Shown: in pieces, positions 33,440 through 44,770 of the stretch
How positions within the stretch are numbered: the stretch's first letter is position 1
Layout: each line of letters begins with the position of its first letter
Assembly: GCA_947034885.2 (NCBI GenBank)
Contig: OX344754.2
Coordinates: forward strand, 25,479,369 to 25,543,368
DNA from: Thuidium tamariscinum
Taxonomy: Eukaryota; Streptophyta; Bryopsida; Hypnales; Thuidiaceae
DNA: 64,000 nt
Direction: 5' to 3'
Notes under the pieces: generated by a model
What the model was told of the DNA's origin: nothing
What the model saw: only the letters and a program-made list of their open reading frames with translations
Databases searched by the model: none
Made by a program: the position numbers and the translations under genes

Positions 33440-35455
33440 TTTATTTTAATGATGGAGCCATCAGGTAAGACTTCATTATATTGAAGCTAATGATTTTTTT
33501 ATAGGTCCACATATTTGTATTATTATTAATAAAGATACTAGGGCATGCACATTTTTTATAAATGTTTCCCAAGCAGTTGTAGTAATGAAATGAGTGAAGA
33601 TGTGTGCAGCTGGGAGTCTGTGCTGCATGCACGAAATTGTGATTGCTGAGAATGTTCAGTGCATACGGCAGAGAATTTAGCATTCTTGAAAGTCTAAAGT
33701 AATGAAGTTTTGGGATTTTGGTGCATTCTAACAACAGTGATGCAGGTAGCAGTGTGAAGTAAGTTATATGATGTGATGAGTGATGTGAATGAATCCATGA
33801 GATGGAAGTTTAGAAAAAGGCATACTGCGAAGCTTAGAGTAATAATGTACATAGAATGTGCTCAACTTTTTGCTGGTTGTGACGGAAACGAAACTTATTC
33901 GTTCATGAAGGACTGAGAATTATGATGCGGATTGTGTACCTCACGCTTACATGTAGATGCATTATTGAAATTTTTGTGAATTAAACGTGTGGAGTTTATT
34001 TCTTTTAATCCATTGGAATTTGTGCTTGTGAGATGTATGTAGTTCATGCTCATAGGAAGAACAGGAAGCAGCAGTATAGCAGCAATTGAGGAAATTTTCA
34101 TGCATATGTTATGTATATGTGATATTGAATGAAGTATGGAAATAGTGGGTTGCCTTCATTTTTGTAAGTGGACCTTCTATTACAGCATTCTGTCCTATTG
34201 AGTTCTGTTGGAATTCTTCAGGTGTGTACAATGACATTCTCAGTGATTGAGAAATTGAGTACTAAAAAAACGTATTTGGACTGTGAATTCCAATGTTACA
34301 TGAAAGACATTTACAATGTCATTTATGTGTTATGTTTTCTTGAATAAATTAGTACATGTGTCATTTAAGATTGTAAGGCAGAAGCACTGGGATGATGAGG
34401 TATAAGAAGAGCATTTTAATGGTTAAAGTAGTGAATAAGTTCTTCCTAGAAACGAGGTAGTTTTTGAAGTAGTAGGGATAAATATATTATATTACCTCTC
34501 CTCATTTTGTATTTATGTCATTGGTTTGTGGGTACCATTAGAGGGATGCCCTGTTGCTGTTTATTTTCTTTAAGTTAAGTAGACCAGAAATTGAAAATAG
34601 AAAATAGTATGGCAGGACTTCAATTGCAGAGTGTAATATGTGAAATTCTACAGAAATATTCAATTTATTATGATTCAAGTGCTATATTAATTATGTTTTG
34701 TCTTGTAGGTTGAAATTTGGATGAGACAAGTCTGTATGACGACATGGAGAACTAGAGAGGGTTATGCCAATATGTGTGTGGGAGAAGTATTATTATGGGA
34801 ATAAGAAGTTAGGGAATGGTTAGAGTAAGGTGTTGGAAAAGAAATGTGTATTGAGATGAACATGGAGGGAGATGATGTAGTCCATGTTTAGACCAACATT
34901 AGTTTATTACTGTATTGCATTCATAGTTGTGTATGTAAACTTTTCAAAAATTCTAATGTGTCTGTTTTTTCTAATCGAATATTGCATTTCGTGTTCTATG
35001 TAGTACTGCACTTTTTTTTTGGGTTCTGAAGACTTGTACTCAGCTTCTTTGTATGTATATGTAAGAAAGGATCAGAGTAGTCTCAATTGCTTCGGAAGGT
35101 CCAGTGTAGAAATTTTTTAATGAACTGGACTGTGAAGGTCTTAATTGAACTGAATTACTGCAATGCTATGGAATGGGAAATGATGTCATAGAAGAGTAAG
35201 GTTAAATGAAGAGAAAAATTTGTTCAAATACGAAAACCAAGGACTGAACCTACCGTCATCAGTGCACAAAAATTTTATCCCCAATTCTGTGATGTTGAAC
35301 AGAATGTACGGTACCCGAATCAACAAAAATAAAGTAGACACTTTAACTGATTTGACAAGTAGTTGTTAAGTCTGTCAAAAGTAGACAGTACAGTGCCCAA
35401 GTTAACAAAAAAGTGTTACCATTTTGTTAATCTGGTCACAGTTTTTCTACTAGTG
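33440..35455 (+). other. 3' non-coding and subterminal region of the outer CACTA
   Basis: No second gene (for example a TNPD-like one) is seen. The last 200 bp contain short repeated motifs (TTGTTAAGTCTGTCAAAAGTAG, AACAAAAATAAAGTAGACACTT) that behave like subterminal repeats before the CACTA terminus at 35455. Confidence 0.6.
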
Positions 35456-36439
35456 AATGTCTCTTTTAGCTTCAAATCCTTCAATGATCTCTTTCAAAGT
35501 TATATTTGGTGATTTAGTTTTAGATCATTTGAGACTACCAAATGACATTTTGTTTGTATTTTTTGAAATAATTATACATATTTGAGCTCAAAATGTGATA
35601 TAGAAATCACTAGTTATATATTCTTGACATATTTTGAAAATCAATTTTTTTAGATAGCTATTATATATTTTAAAATCTTTTTGTAATACATGACATCAAT
35701 CCCTAAAAGCCCATTGTCCCCTTGGAGGACAATTTGGAGTTGGGGCACATTCCAATGACCTCTATTCTAAGTGAAATTTTAAAAAACTTTCTCATAAAAA
35801 AATAGAATTGATTAGCTATGTGGCAATATAATTTTTATTTCAATTGATGCCCAGGAACAAAAGTTATACCACAAAAAGCCAAAATTTCAACTCGACGGGC
35901 ATAAAAATAAATTTACAAAAAATTGAAATTAAAATTAAGTTTTATTTAATCTCATAGTTCATATTTTTGTCTACATGTGTAGCTTTGATTCCTTCCATTT
36001 GGATTAGTTATGTAAAAGTTATGAACAATCTTGTTTTGGGGGCAATTTTAGCATCTTCTTGAAAAAGTAACTTAATATACGATTCATTTCTGAATGCAAT
36101 TTTCACAATTTAAAAACAAAATTGCTTAACAAGGTTAAAATTACTTGCCAAAAAAAATCTCATTGTAGAAATTATAGTGTTTTGATCCTATCATAGAGCT
36201 ATTCTTTCAATCTTGGATCTACCTCTTCATAGTAATTTCTTAAGGAATGAAAATCAAGCATTTAAAAAAAATAAAATTATTACTAGACTTTCAACTCAGT
36301 TCTTCAATACAAAGAATTTTGAATTCAAAGTTTGTAATGCAAAAAAATTTAACAAATGGCGGTTAAAGTTATCTAAAATTGCAAAACAATGTTAAAAAAA
36401 ACTCTTTTTTTCTCTGATTTTTTCTAGCTTTGAATCAGG
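35456..36439. repeat. Truncated TTAA-family element and AT-rich DNA
   Basis: From about 35700 (CCCTAAAAGCCCATTGTCCCC) to about 36440 the sequence follows copy d at 50635 segment by segment, including CAATTGATGCCCAGGAAC. It then breaks off at the GC-rich array. The right terminus is missing. Confidence 0.5.
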
Positions 36440-36975
36440 GTTGTTCTGTTAGACATATTTTTGGGTTTGGGCGTCGTGTTAGACGTCCGATGTCGTGTGT
36501 CGTATAAGACAACCTGTCGCTACCCCGTCCCGTCCCGTCGCGCAAGGGTAAATTTTTTTACCGCGAAGTAAGAAGTTTTTGCCTACGTGGCAGGCTGTCC
36601 ACGCTGACGTGGAAAGCGAGGTAGGGCGACTACGGGTGGGGCGACCGCGTCTCTGGTAAGGGCGACCGCGCATCCGATTTTCAAGGCGACTGTGGGTAGG
36701 CGACCGCGGGTGCAGAGGCGACCGTGGGTACAGGGATCAGGCGTGACCGCGGGTTAAAAATCCAGGGCGACTGCGGCTCTTTTGCGACCGCGGGTGCAAG
36801 GGAAGGGCGACTTCGGGTATAGGGCGACCTCGGGTACAAGAGAAGGGCGACTTCGGGTATAGGGCGACCTCGGGTACAAGAGAAGGGCGACTTCGGGTAT
36901 AGGGCGACCTCGGGTACAAGAGAAGGGCGACTTCTGGTACAGGGCGACCGCGCCTCTGTCTTTGATGGCGACCAC
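36440..36975. repeat. GC-rich GGCGACCGCGGGT array
   Basis: A sharp GC island in AT-rich DNA. Degenerate units of GGCGAC(C/T)(G/T)CGGGT are repeated about 18 times from 36625 to 36975. At 36800-36940 a 40-bp unit (GGCGACTTCGGGTATAGGGC and GACCTCGGGTACAAGAGAAG) repeats three times. A TATAAG box lies on its left side near 36505. The layout resembles the CGGAC islands before the genes at 53-61 kb, but the motif differs and no gene follows. Confidence 0.7.
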
Positions 36976-38792
36976 AGGTGTTTTTTACCCCTAAATGCTC
37001 AAGGCCTTTGGGGGAGTTTCTAGGAATTTATTCTAAAGTGAAGAAAAAAATAACTTTATGATGACCTTTAAGAAAGAAAATTTAAAATGTAACCATTCTA
37101 ATTCAAACTAGACATGTCAGAGATCATTTAGGAAAACAAAACATGACTATATCACTTATAGATTGAAAGATTATAATGTTTAATCACTATAGTGTTGAAA
37201 TTGCCAAAGAGATTTGAAGTCATTCAACCCTCCGTTTACAAGTCTAATCTAAAAAGTTTATGATTAAAAAAACCGGGATGAAAGGGCTTTACAAGTATAA
37301 CCCTGGTCAATTTATGGCTTCTCAAAATGTACTCTACAATCTTTTTCCTATATAACGTACAATTCCAATAGACTTTAATTTTGTTTGAAGCATATACCGA
37401 GCTTGCCTTATAGAATGGTTTTAAAATATAACTACCATTTTCAAAGTTTATTTATAGCATTGTAACCTTTTAAACTGCAATCCCTTGATTATTACTACAG
37501 GTCTACACTTCATTGTAGTTTTCATTTTAAATAACAACAATATATTATACATTTTGAATTTTTTCTTGTAGGGGTGTGAAGGTGTGACTCTAAAGGACCT
37601 TTGTATTTGTGGTGCATTTCATTGAATTGACACAATCATTAACCCGTAAAGCCCTGAATTGCATTTCTAGGCATCTCACTACCTATTGAATTTGATTTTC
37701 TTTCCTTTGAAATTTTGACACAACATGTGCTCGCAATTTAGGGGAAAAGGACCAACAATATAATCCCTTTTGACTACACGATCAAAAAGTTAGGACATGA
37801 CGTGTTGTTTCCTTTAAAATTGTGCGTAGCCCGGGCAACAAAAAAAAAATTCTTTAGAAATTGCGACATTAAGAAATAAAAATTTGAAATATCTTTATTA
37901 GATTTTTATCTATGTGTAAACCTTCGAATCATTCCATTTCAATAAATGAGTCAAAAGTTATGAGGAATTTTAGTTTGGGGTAGTCAATGGGTACTTATAG
38001 AATCTCTACTCTACCAAAAAAGTTTGAAATTCTTTATTTCATTCAATTTTTTATATTTTTGAAAAAATAGTGAAACATTGGATGAAGATTGTTTTTTACA
38101 ATACTTTAACCAAAGTAATTGGCATTTGTCATTTTTATAAATAATTTGTTGACAACTTAGTATTTTCAAGCATTTTCTATTTTTTTGTTGGTTTCTAACT
38201 TAATGTTTTTTCTCCCATATGTTGAACAATTCCAAATGATTAGAAATTTGTAGAATGTAGAGCATACATCCCACTTTGATTCTAATATGAGTTTAAAGAA
38301 TAACCATCAATTTTGAGTGTTTTTTATACTAATGTCACCTTATGAAGGGCAATTGGCCAATTGCCGGAAAAAAAAGGGGTTTTGCTAGTACACATGTTAA
38401 TATCTTGCAATGTACACGGTGAAGATTTTCTCCACATCTTCTGAAACCATCCCACAAGAATATCTCACCATTTCATATGTGACAACAAAAATTTCAAAAA
38501 CATTGCACTTGTATTACAAAACGCAATTTTGGACCAATTTGGGTAGAAATATACTTAGTTAAAAATCTTGTGAGGTTAACCAACTAAACCAAAGGCTAGA
38601 AAATAATAAAATAACCCCAAAGTTAATATGTCGAAATACGATGAAAATGCTTAGTAAGGTGCTACAACATATCAATATGTAAGGTACTAAACTACTAGGC
38701 TATAAACTTCCGCTAGAAATATTTTCAAAAAAATATTTTTGGAAGATATAGTGGGACTAATTTACCTTCCAAACAATTGGACTAATATCTAG
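36976..38792. repeat. TTAA-family copies and AT-rich DNA
   Basis: A copy begins at about 36985 (TTTACCCCTAAATGCTCAAGG) and is related to one starting at 55179 (shared ACAAGTATAACCC segment). A further copy spans 37639-38579 (941 bp), starting TTAACCCGTAAAGCCC and ending TGTGAGGTTAA. There is no gene. Confidence 0.5.
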
Positions 38793-40511
38793 TTACAAAC
38801 AAAAATCTGAATCGTTCTGCACTTCGTCAGCATCAGGGTCCGTATCTTCGCGCGATGCGTAACCAGCATCTGTGTCGCTATCGTGGCTTGAGCTGTCATT
38901 CTCGTCCTCTTCTCTTGCTATTGGTTCTGGTCGTATTTCTCTTTCCACCTCTGAGGTCAAATTCCGCACAAATATGTCTTGACCACCAGGAATCGCAGTC
39001 TGGACTAGTCGTTTTGTGGGACGCGTTGCATCAATAATTCCATCAACTACAGATTCAGGACCTGCTTGAACCGCTATTGATTGGCTTGATTGCTGGACCG
39101 CTTGCATGGAGCACCCTGCCCCAAGCCTACAAGGTTCCACAACTTGATTTGCACGCTTCGGATGTCTGAGTGTCCTTTCATCTACTCTTCTAATGCGCCT
39201 TTTTTTACTTTTGTTTCTATTGTTGCTATTGCGTAGTCGTTCTTCCAACGATATTTCTCTTGGCTCAAACACTGGGGTTGGTTGGATGGCTTGTGGAGTG
39301 GACTCGGGGACTTCTTCATTGATGCTGGATAGTGGACCTCCATCCAAAGGCGCCCTTGTCGATGAACTAGGGGCCGATCTTCTAACTCTACCTTGGCTTG
39401 TATCTTCACCTCTGGGCGCACAGCCCCTTATAGAAGGAGTTGTGACTGACCTTCTGACTGTAGTCTACCCTGTATGTCCACCTCGAGTCAAGGAAACATT
39501 CCGGCTACGGTTGAGGATGGTATTCAGTGGCGCATCTGAATCATACTCAGTTGCCTCCGTTGTTTGTATGGTCGGTGAATTCATTGCTACCGAAATAGGA
39601 GTTACTTCTTCTACAACCTCTTCAATGTGATCCACTTCTTCTTCTGCTTCAATTGCCGCATTGATTGGTGCAATGTTTCCAATATTCATTGCTTTGCTTG
39701 AAGGAATACGTGTTGGTACTGGAGATGTTTCTTGAACATCTGAGGCAGGCATTTGATTATCTGCTTGTTCGTTGTTGTCAGAAGGTGTTCTTGCCGCAGT
39801 TTGTGGTGAAACTGTGCCCCAATTTCCGACCCACGCATCATCAGGGTTCCGCTCTGGAGAACAAAAAAGTTCTTCCTCAGCAACACCTTCCGCATCATTG
39901 CCACTTGCAAATGTGTTTCCATATCGATATGGCGGTGGACTTGGTGGAGGTGGAACCATATTTGCCCATTCATTGTGATCGTGCAAGAGATCTTCTTCTT
40001 CTCTTCGGACTAAATTATCTTCAATAAAATCAAAATAACCCTCGTCCTCCGATCCTGAAGGCATAGGCTCGTCCCTCTCTTCATCAGTGTCTCCATCCAC
40101 GAGGACCCTTTCATAAAATTGAGCAGCATTGTACCCACGCTTTTGACGTTCGAAGTGGCAGTTAGCATAAATGTACACCAAATCTTGAGCCTTCTTTGTG
40201 GTCAAACGATTTCGCGTTTTACTGTACACGAATGAATACATGCTCCAGTTTCGTTCACATGAAGATGCTGAACAAGTCAACCCTAGAATTCTCTTTGCAA
40301 TCTTCGGAAGAGCATCGCCGCCTACATGATTCCACCATTGATGGGGTTCTAAATTGGTCTCTGTGATGTCGAGAAACTCTTCTCGGGGATCAAATGGCCT
40401 TGTCTTCTCTTCAAATTGGACAAGCTCTTGCATTGCCACGACCACTGAAACTCCTAATGATGGAGCTAGTTTTCGTATGACTCGATTCAAAGCTGCTTTG
40501 GCCGCCCCATC
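38793..40511 (-). pseudogene. hAT-family transposase, C-terminal part
   Basis: Minus-strand coding starts abruptly at 40511, where repeat copy A is inserted. It encodes the hAT C-terminal dimerisation domain: Trp-Trp followed by Leu-Pro-Lys-Ile-Ala-Lys-Arg-Ile-Leu, then Ser-Cys-Glu-Arg-Asn-Trp-Ser and Lys-Thr-Arg-Asn-Arg-Leu. A long low-complexity, Glu/Asp/Ser/Pro-rich tail of over 400 residues follows, ending in an acidic cluster at 38793; this tail is unusual for hAT proteins. One TAG (39465-39467) interrupts an otherwise single frame. The N-terminal half (BED finger, catalytic core) is not in the window. Known role of the family: dimeric cut-and-paste transposase. Confidence 0.85.
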
Positions 40512-41902
40512 TGTGAGTCCCCGATTCGTCACCAGGGACTCACGGGTTCTTTTTTCGCAATTCCTACATAAACTAAGGCGTATTTGGGCTTATAAAACCC
40601 ACAAAAGGGCATTAAATCGGTATTGGCATTACACATACCAATGTGCCATTTAGTCATTAGGTGGGATTTAGGATAGTTTGCATCCAAAACGCCCTTGTCG
40701 TAGCCAATTAGACACCAAATTGATAGAGACATGCAAGATTAGGGTAAGAAGCCTAAAAAGGCCCTGCCTAGGCTAGGAAGTCCTCATAGGGGTATCTAGG
40801 AGGAATCCCCCACTTCCCATAGCATCGAAGAGAATACAGACAAAATACTAACCTTGAAATGTAGGTACCGGGCAATTTCCTAATTCTAGGAGCACGCAGT
40901 GGGGATGCAGATTTGCATCTGAGGGGGGGGATCCCATCGGTGGTCCTCTCTAAAGTTTGGGAATTTTTCGACATTGGTTGGATATTTTCCCAGACGGTCA
41001 ACTGCGGTGGACTTTGGGTGGGAATTCGAAAGAATATCCCAAAGTGCGGTAAAATCCCACTAAAAATCCGGCGAGGCGGTCTCACACCAACGGAGCGCTT
41101 CCCTAAGTTTCAAGACAAAATGATAGTCAGAAGATCCCGAATCGGCGACATTCCTCCCCAACTGACAAATTAAATGACGAAGGCGGCGGTTGACCGGCGT
41201 ACGGGGCCATACGACATTGGAACGGAGCCTATCTTGGGTCTATTCCTACCCCCTTGCACCTACTTGGAAGATTGGAAAAGGTTTGGGGTCCAAAATTGCT
41301 AAACTCCAAAAGTTGGGAATTTACCCCAACTTGGATCCCAGCTTACACTAAGATTCCTCGAGAATTTGGACATAGATTAAGGGTAAGGGATTCCTCTTAG
41401 ACTAATTATGGCCTTCCGGAGCCAATGACGCAATCCGTTTGCCATTTGAAGCTAAACTCCAAAAGTTAGCCTTTTGGGGACAGCACATGGAGAAGAAATG
41501 GGGGTTTTAGGCCCCCCAATGCATTTTTGGGGAGTTTGGGCCCCAGTAGCCGTGGGGAACGCGTAGGGAACGTGTGGGGAACTTCGGGCACATGTGGGAG
41601 CAAGTACCACCTCAAAAAGTTAGTGGAGGTGGCTCATGTGCTTTGGTGTAAGTAATTTCAAATTAAGTAGGTGGGAACACATGGGAACTTCTCCCATGTG
41701 AGAACTTGTAGATTTTGGGGAAGGTAAATTAGACGGTTTGCAAGTTCTTGTAAGGTTAGGTAAGATTTGAATTTCTTAATTCAAATTGTGTAGATTTTAG
41801 GTGGATAATTAGATTTGGGATGGGTAAACATGTACGGACCTCCTAATTTCCCTCATCTAGTTATTCTTAGTAGATTAAGGGGGGGTGTTGCTCCCTTTTG
41901 AG

Positions 41903-41945
41903 TATAAAAGGGGCGGCATTCTCCTCTCATTCTCTCTCTCTCAAC
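41903..41945 (+). promoter_or_regulatory. TATA box and CT-rich start region of copy A
   Basis: TATAAAAGGGG at 41903 is followed about 20 bp later by a (CT)n run, an arrangement typical of plant retrotransposon LTR promoters. The same block occurs in copy C (TATAAAA at 48171) and inverted in copy B (45094-45100), so it is conserved among copies. Confidence 0.65.
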
Positions 41946-42037
41946 TCCTACCCATTTAAGGGAGGAGGACTATTGGGCCCGGGTTATGCCGGATTTCCTT
42001 TGGCTTTTGATGCCAAAGAAGCCTTTGATAGTTTTGG

Positions 42038-42480
42038 GGGGTGCACTTAAGGTAACAAGAGCCACTATTCTCGTAACTAGTGCTTTTTTCCATGGAATCT
42101 TCATTATAACAACTAGAAATATTCAAAAGAATGAAAAAAATAATATGTCAATGTTTTATATATATAGACATGTTATGTGTCAAAATATGAATGCATTCTA
42201 ATTAAAAATAGGACATCAAAAGGACTTACAAAGGTACTGTAACCAGTCCTTTGTACTCCTTAGTGGTGTGCTTTATTTGATGAATAACAAACCTTTTCAT
42301 TGAAATTTTTGAACTTTTGAATAGAATTTGCCATCAATATTTCTATTGAATATATTTTGAATTATTTTCAATGCAATTGGAGACATTTTTGAATGAAATA
42401 TTCTACAAAATATTCCAAAAAGGACTCAGAAAAGGACCCAAAGCACGTCGTCCGTGGCTCATGTTACCTTAAGTGCACCC
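42038..42480. mobile_element. 443-bp MITE with GGGTGCACTTAAGGTAAC termini
   Basis: The terminal inverted repeats GGGTGCACTTAAGGTAACA then GAGCCAC are nearly identical at both ends (about 26 bp, one mismatch). It interrupts copy A at a point where copy C is continuous. The flanks TAGTTTTG (left) and TAGGGTTG (right) may be a degenerate 8-bp duplication, which would suggest hAT, but this is weak. The interior is AT-rich and non-coding. Confidence 0.75.
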
Positions 42481-43197
42481 TAGGGTTGTTGCACCCTTGG
42501 CTCTTGTGGTTTTTACTTGAGGACTTGAGACCCCCCCAAGTCTTGTGGGAACTTTTGTTAATTGATGGTGGTCCACCTTTTGTATTGTGAAAGAAGTGAA
42601 AGTTGTTGTGGGAGAGACTAGTGAAGAACCGAGGGGTGACTTGGGAGGTGACTTAGAGAGTATGCTTGCAATTTGTACCTACCTCCTCCCCCTCTCTTCT
42701 TGTGCATAAGGCTAATCTAGTCCCATGAGGGACGGCGGAGCCTTGACCTTCCTCTAAACACTTAGCATTTGTGAATAGGAAGTCCCTCTTTTCTCCCCCT
42801 TCTCTTGTCCACGGGAATAGATTGGTCCCATGAGGGACGGCGGAGCTATGGCCCCCCAAGTCTCTAGGCAATTAGAAGTCTTAGTCAAGTGTCAAAAATA
42901 CATTCTCACAGCATGTGGGCGCTTCATTCCCACCCTTGGAATTAAGCGATCACAACCAGGCTCTTACTAATTCTACTACCTACGGGTGTCTAAGCGTCAA
43001 TCCATTGTGCCTTCCAAGCAATGGATCTTTTTTACTATTCTAACTACGGTTTGTTTCGTTCTCTTGTCCTACTTTGCTTATGGTATTTCCTATCCCATCT
43101 CTACGTCTTTGTACTTGTCTAGTCTACCTCTACGTGTTGGTATTCTTTTAGTCTATACTATATCTTCTTATTTGCTTGGTTTTAATCTACTCTACGT

Positions 43198-43450
43198 ATA
43201 TTAATTGAGTACCTCTACTCTACGTATTGGTATGGTTCTATTTCTACTTTACGTATTTTAATTGAGTACCTCTACTCTATGTATCGGTATGGTTCTACTT
43301 CTACTTTACGTATTTTAATTGAGTACCTCTACTCTACGTATTGGTATGGTTCTACTTCTACTCTACATATTTTAATTGGGTATCTCTACTCTACGTATTG
43401 GTATGGTTCTACTTCTACTTTATGTATTTTAATTGAGTACCTCTACTCTA
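43198..43450. repeat. 57-bp tandem repeat, about 4.3 copies
   Basis: Units read GAGTACCTCTACTCTACGTA then TTGGTATGGTTCTACTTCTA. The 57-bp period is a multiple of three, which creates an artefactual Tyr/Ser-rich open frame. It lies in the extra part of copy B. Confidence 0.9.
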
Positions 43451-43844
43451 CGTTTATGTATTTGCCTTGGTTCCTTCTACTCTACTTCTCCATATTTTAT
43501 CCTATGTTTGGTATTCGTTCAGCTCATTTCTATTCTAGTTGTGGTTATCTCCCTATTTGTATTTGCTAATTATCGGACCTTAACCCTACTCAGGATGTAG
43601 GCTTTTCCACTAACCAATCTCCTATTGCATTAATTAATCCAAATCAAAGGTAGGGTTAGATGCCCACCTCCGTTCCGTGGATCCGGTCCTCTTCACTCCA
43701 CGCTACGTCCATCATCGCCATGTCTTGGACCCGGCTCTTTTTATTATCCCTTTCCGGGTGCTTTTTACAATCAAGTCTTTTTTGCGATAGCTCCTAGTTC
43801 CACTAATTTCTAGTCTATACCCTTAACTACCTAGTTTCTATATT

Positions 43845-43935
43845 TTCCCCTAAACTATCTACTTTCTATATTTTCCCCTAAGCTATCTACTTTCTATATT
43901 TTCCCCTAAGCTATCTACTTTTTCTATATTTTTCC
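43845..43935. repeat. 30-bp tandem repeat, about 3.5 copies
   Basis: Repeated CCCTAAGCTATCTACTTTCT plus ATATTTTC. It is followed directly by a C-rich tract with GATACCCG repeats (43940-44060). Confidence 0.85.
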
Positions 43936-44379
43936 CCAACTGCTGCGGCCGTTCCCCCCTTTGCTGCGGCCCTTCTCCCCCTGCTGTGGCCCTTCCCCCC
44001 TTGATACCCGCCCCCCTCAAATACCCGGACCCCCCCGATACCCGGCCCCCTCCGATACCCACGCGGGGCGGCTCTGCGGGGCTCGGCTCTGCGGGGCTGG
44101 CCTAAACTGGGGCTGGCTCTGGTCTGGGGCTGGCTCTGGACTCGGGCTGGACCCTTGTTTTTTACTCCTCATACAATACTAATTGGTTGAGTGGGTACTA
44201 ATTGTTCCTAGTTTAGGTGAGGACTTGCTTACTAAGTTGTTGGAAGCTAAACGTTGGGTTAGTTTCCAATGTGTTGGAAACTAAACGTTGTTGCTATTGT
44301 GGAGGGATTTGCATTTGACACCCCACTAAGACTTAGGGGGTTCAAAGCTTCGCCGTGAGGATGTATTTTTGACACTTGA

Positions 44380-44770
44380 CTAAGACTTTTAGTGGCCTAG
44401 AGACTTAGGAGGGCCATAGCTCCGCCGTCCCTATGGGACCTAATTAAATACCGTGACTAAGAGAAGAGGGAGAAGAGAGTAGTTTAATTGCTTGACCCTT
44501 AAGGGGGTTCAAAGCTTCGCCGTCCCTATGGGACCTATTTAAATACCGTGACTAAGAGAAGAGGGAGAAGAGAGTAGTTTTAGTTGCTTGACCATTAGGG
44601 GGTCAAAGCTTCGCTGTCCATATGAGACCTAATTAAATACTGTGACTAAGAGAAGAGGGAGAAGAGAGTAGTTTTAGTTGCTTGACCCTTAGGGGGTCAA
44701 AGCTTCGCCGTCCCTATGGGACCTAATTAAATACCGTGACTAAGGGAAGAGGGAGAAGAGAAGGTTTACA
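44380..44770. repeat. About 95-bp tandem repeats inside copy B
   Basis: Four units carry GACTAAGAGAAGAGGGAGAA and GGGGGTCAAAGCTTCGCCG with a GTCCCTATGGGAC palindrome. The same unit occurs about 2.5 times in copy C (48630-48860) and the palindrome segment twice in copy A, so copy number varies between repeats. Confidence 0.85.

Larger units (their letters stand above)
1..35455 (+). mobile_element. Outer CACTA (En/Spm) transposon, 5' end outside window
   Basis: This is a decayed, once autonomous-type CACTA DNA transposon. Three blocks of a TNP2-like transposase lie on the plus strand (1-598, 30391-31289, 32563-33439). About 2 kb after the last block the sequence ends in a right terminus whose reverse complement begins CACTAGTAGAAAAACTGTG, at 35455, followed by AAT as the candidate 3-bp target duplication. 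The left terminus is not in the window, so the duplication cannot be confirmed. The 28.2-kb element at 1078-29313 is inserted in its first intron; without it the visible part is about 7.2 kb. The known family role is cut-and-paste transposition by a TNP2-type transposase. Multiple stop codons say this copy no longer encodes one. Confidence 0.85.

Noticed and set aside
43279-43569. A Tyr/Ser-rich open frame of 96 codons.
   Set aside because: It is produced by the 57-bp tandem repeat, whose period is a multiple of three; there is no independent coding signal.
44020-44060. GGTATCGG-like sequence in copy B as a tRNA-Met primer-binding site.
   Set aside because: The match to a primer-binding site is partial and repeated within a low-complexity C-rich tract, so it cannot be distinguished from chance.
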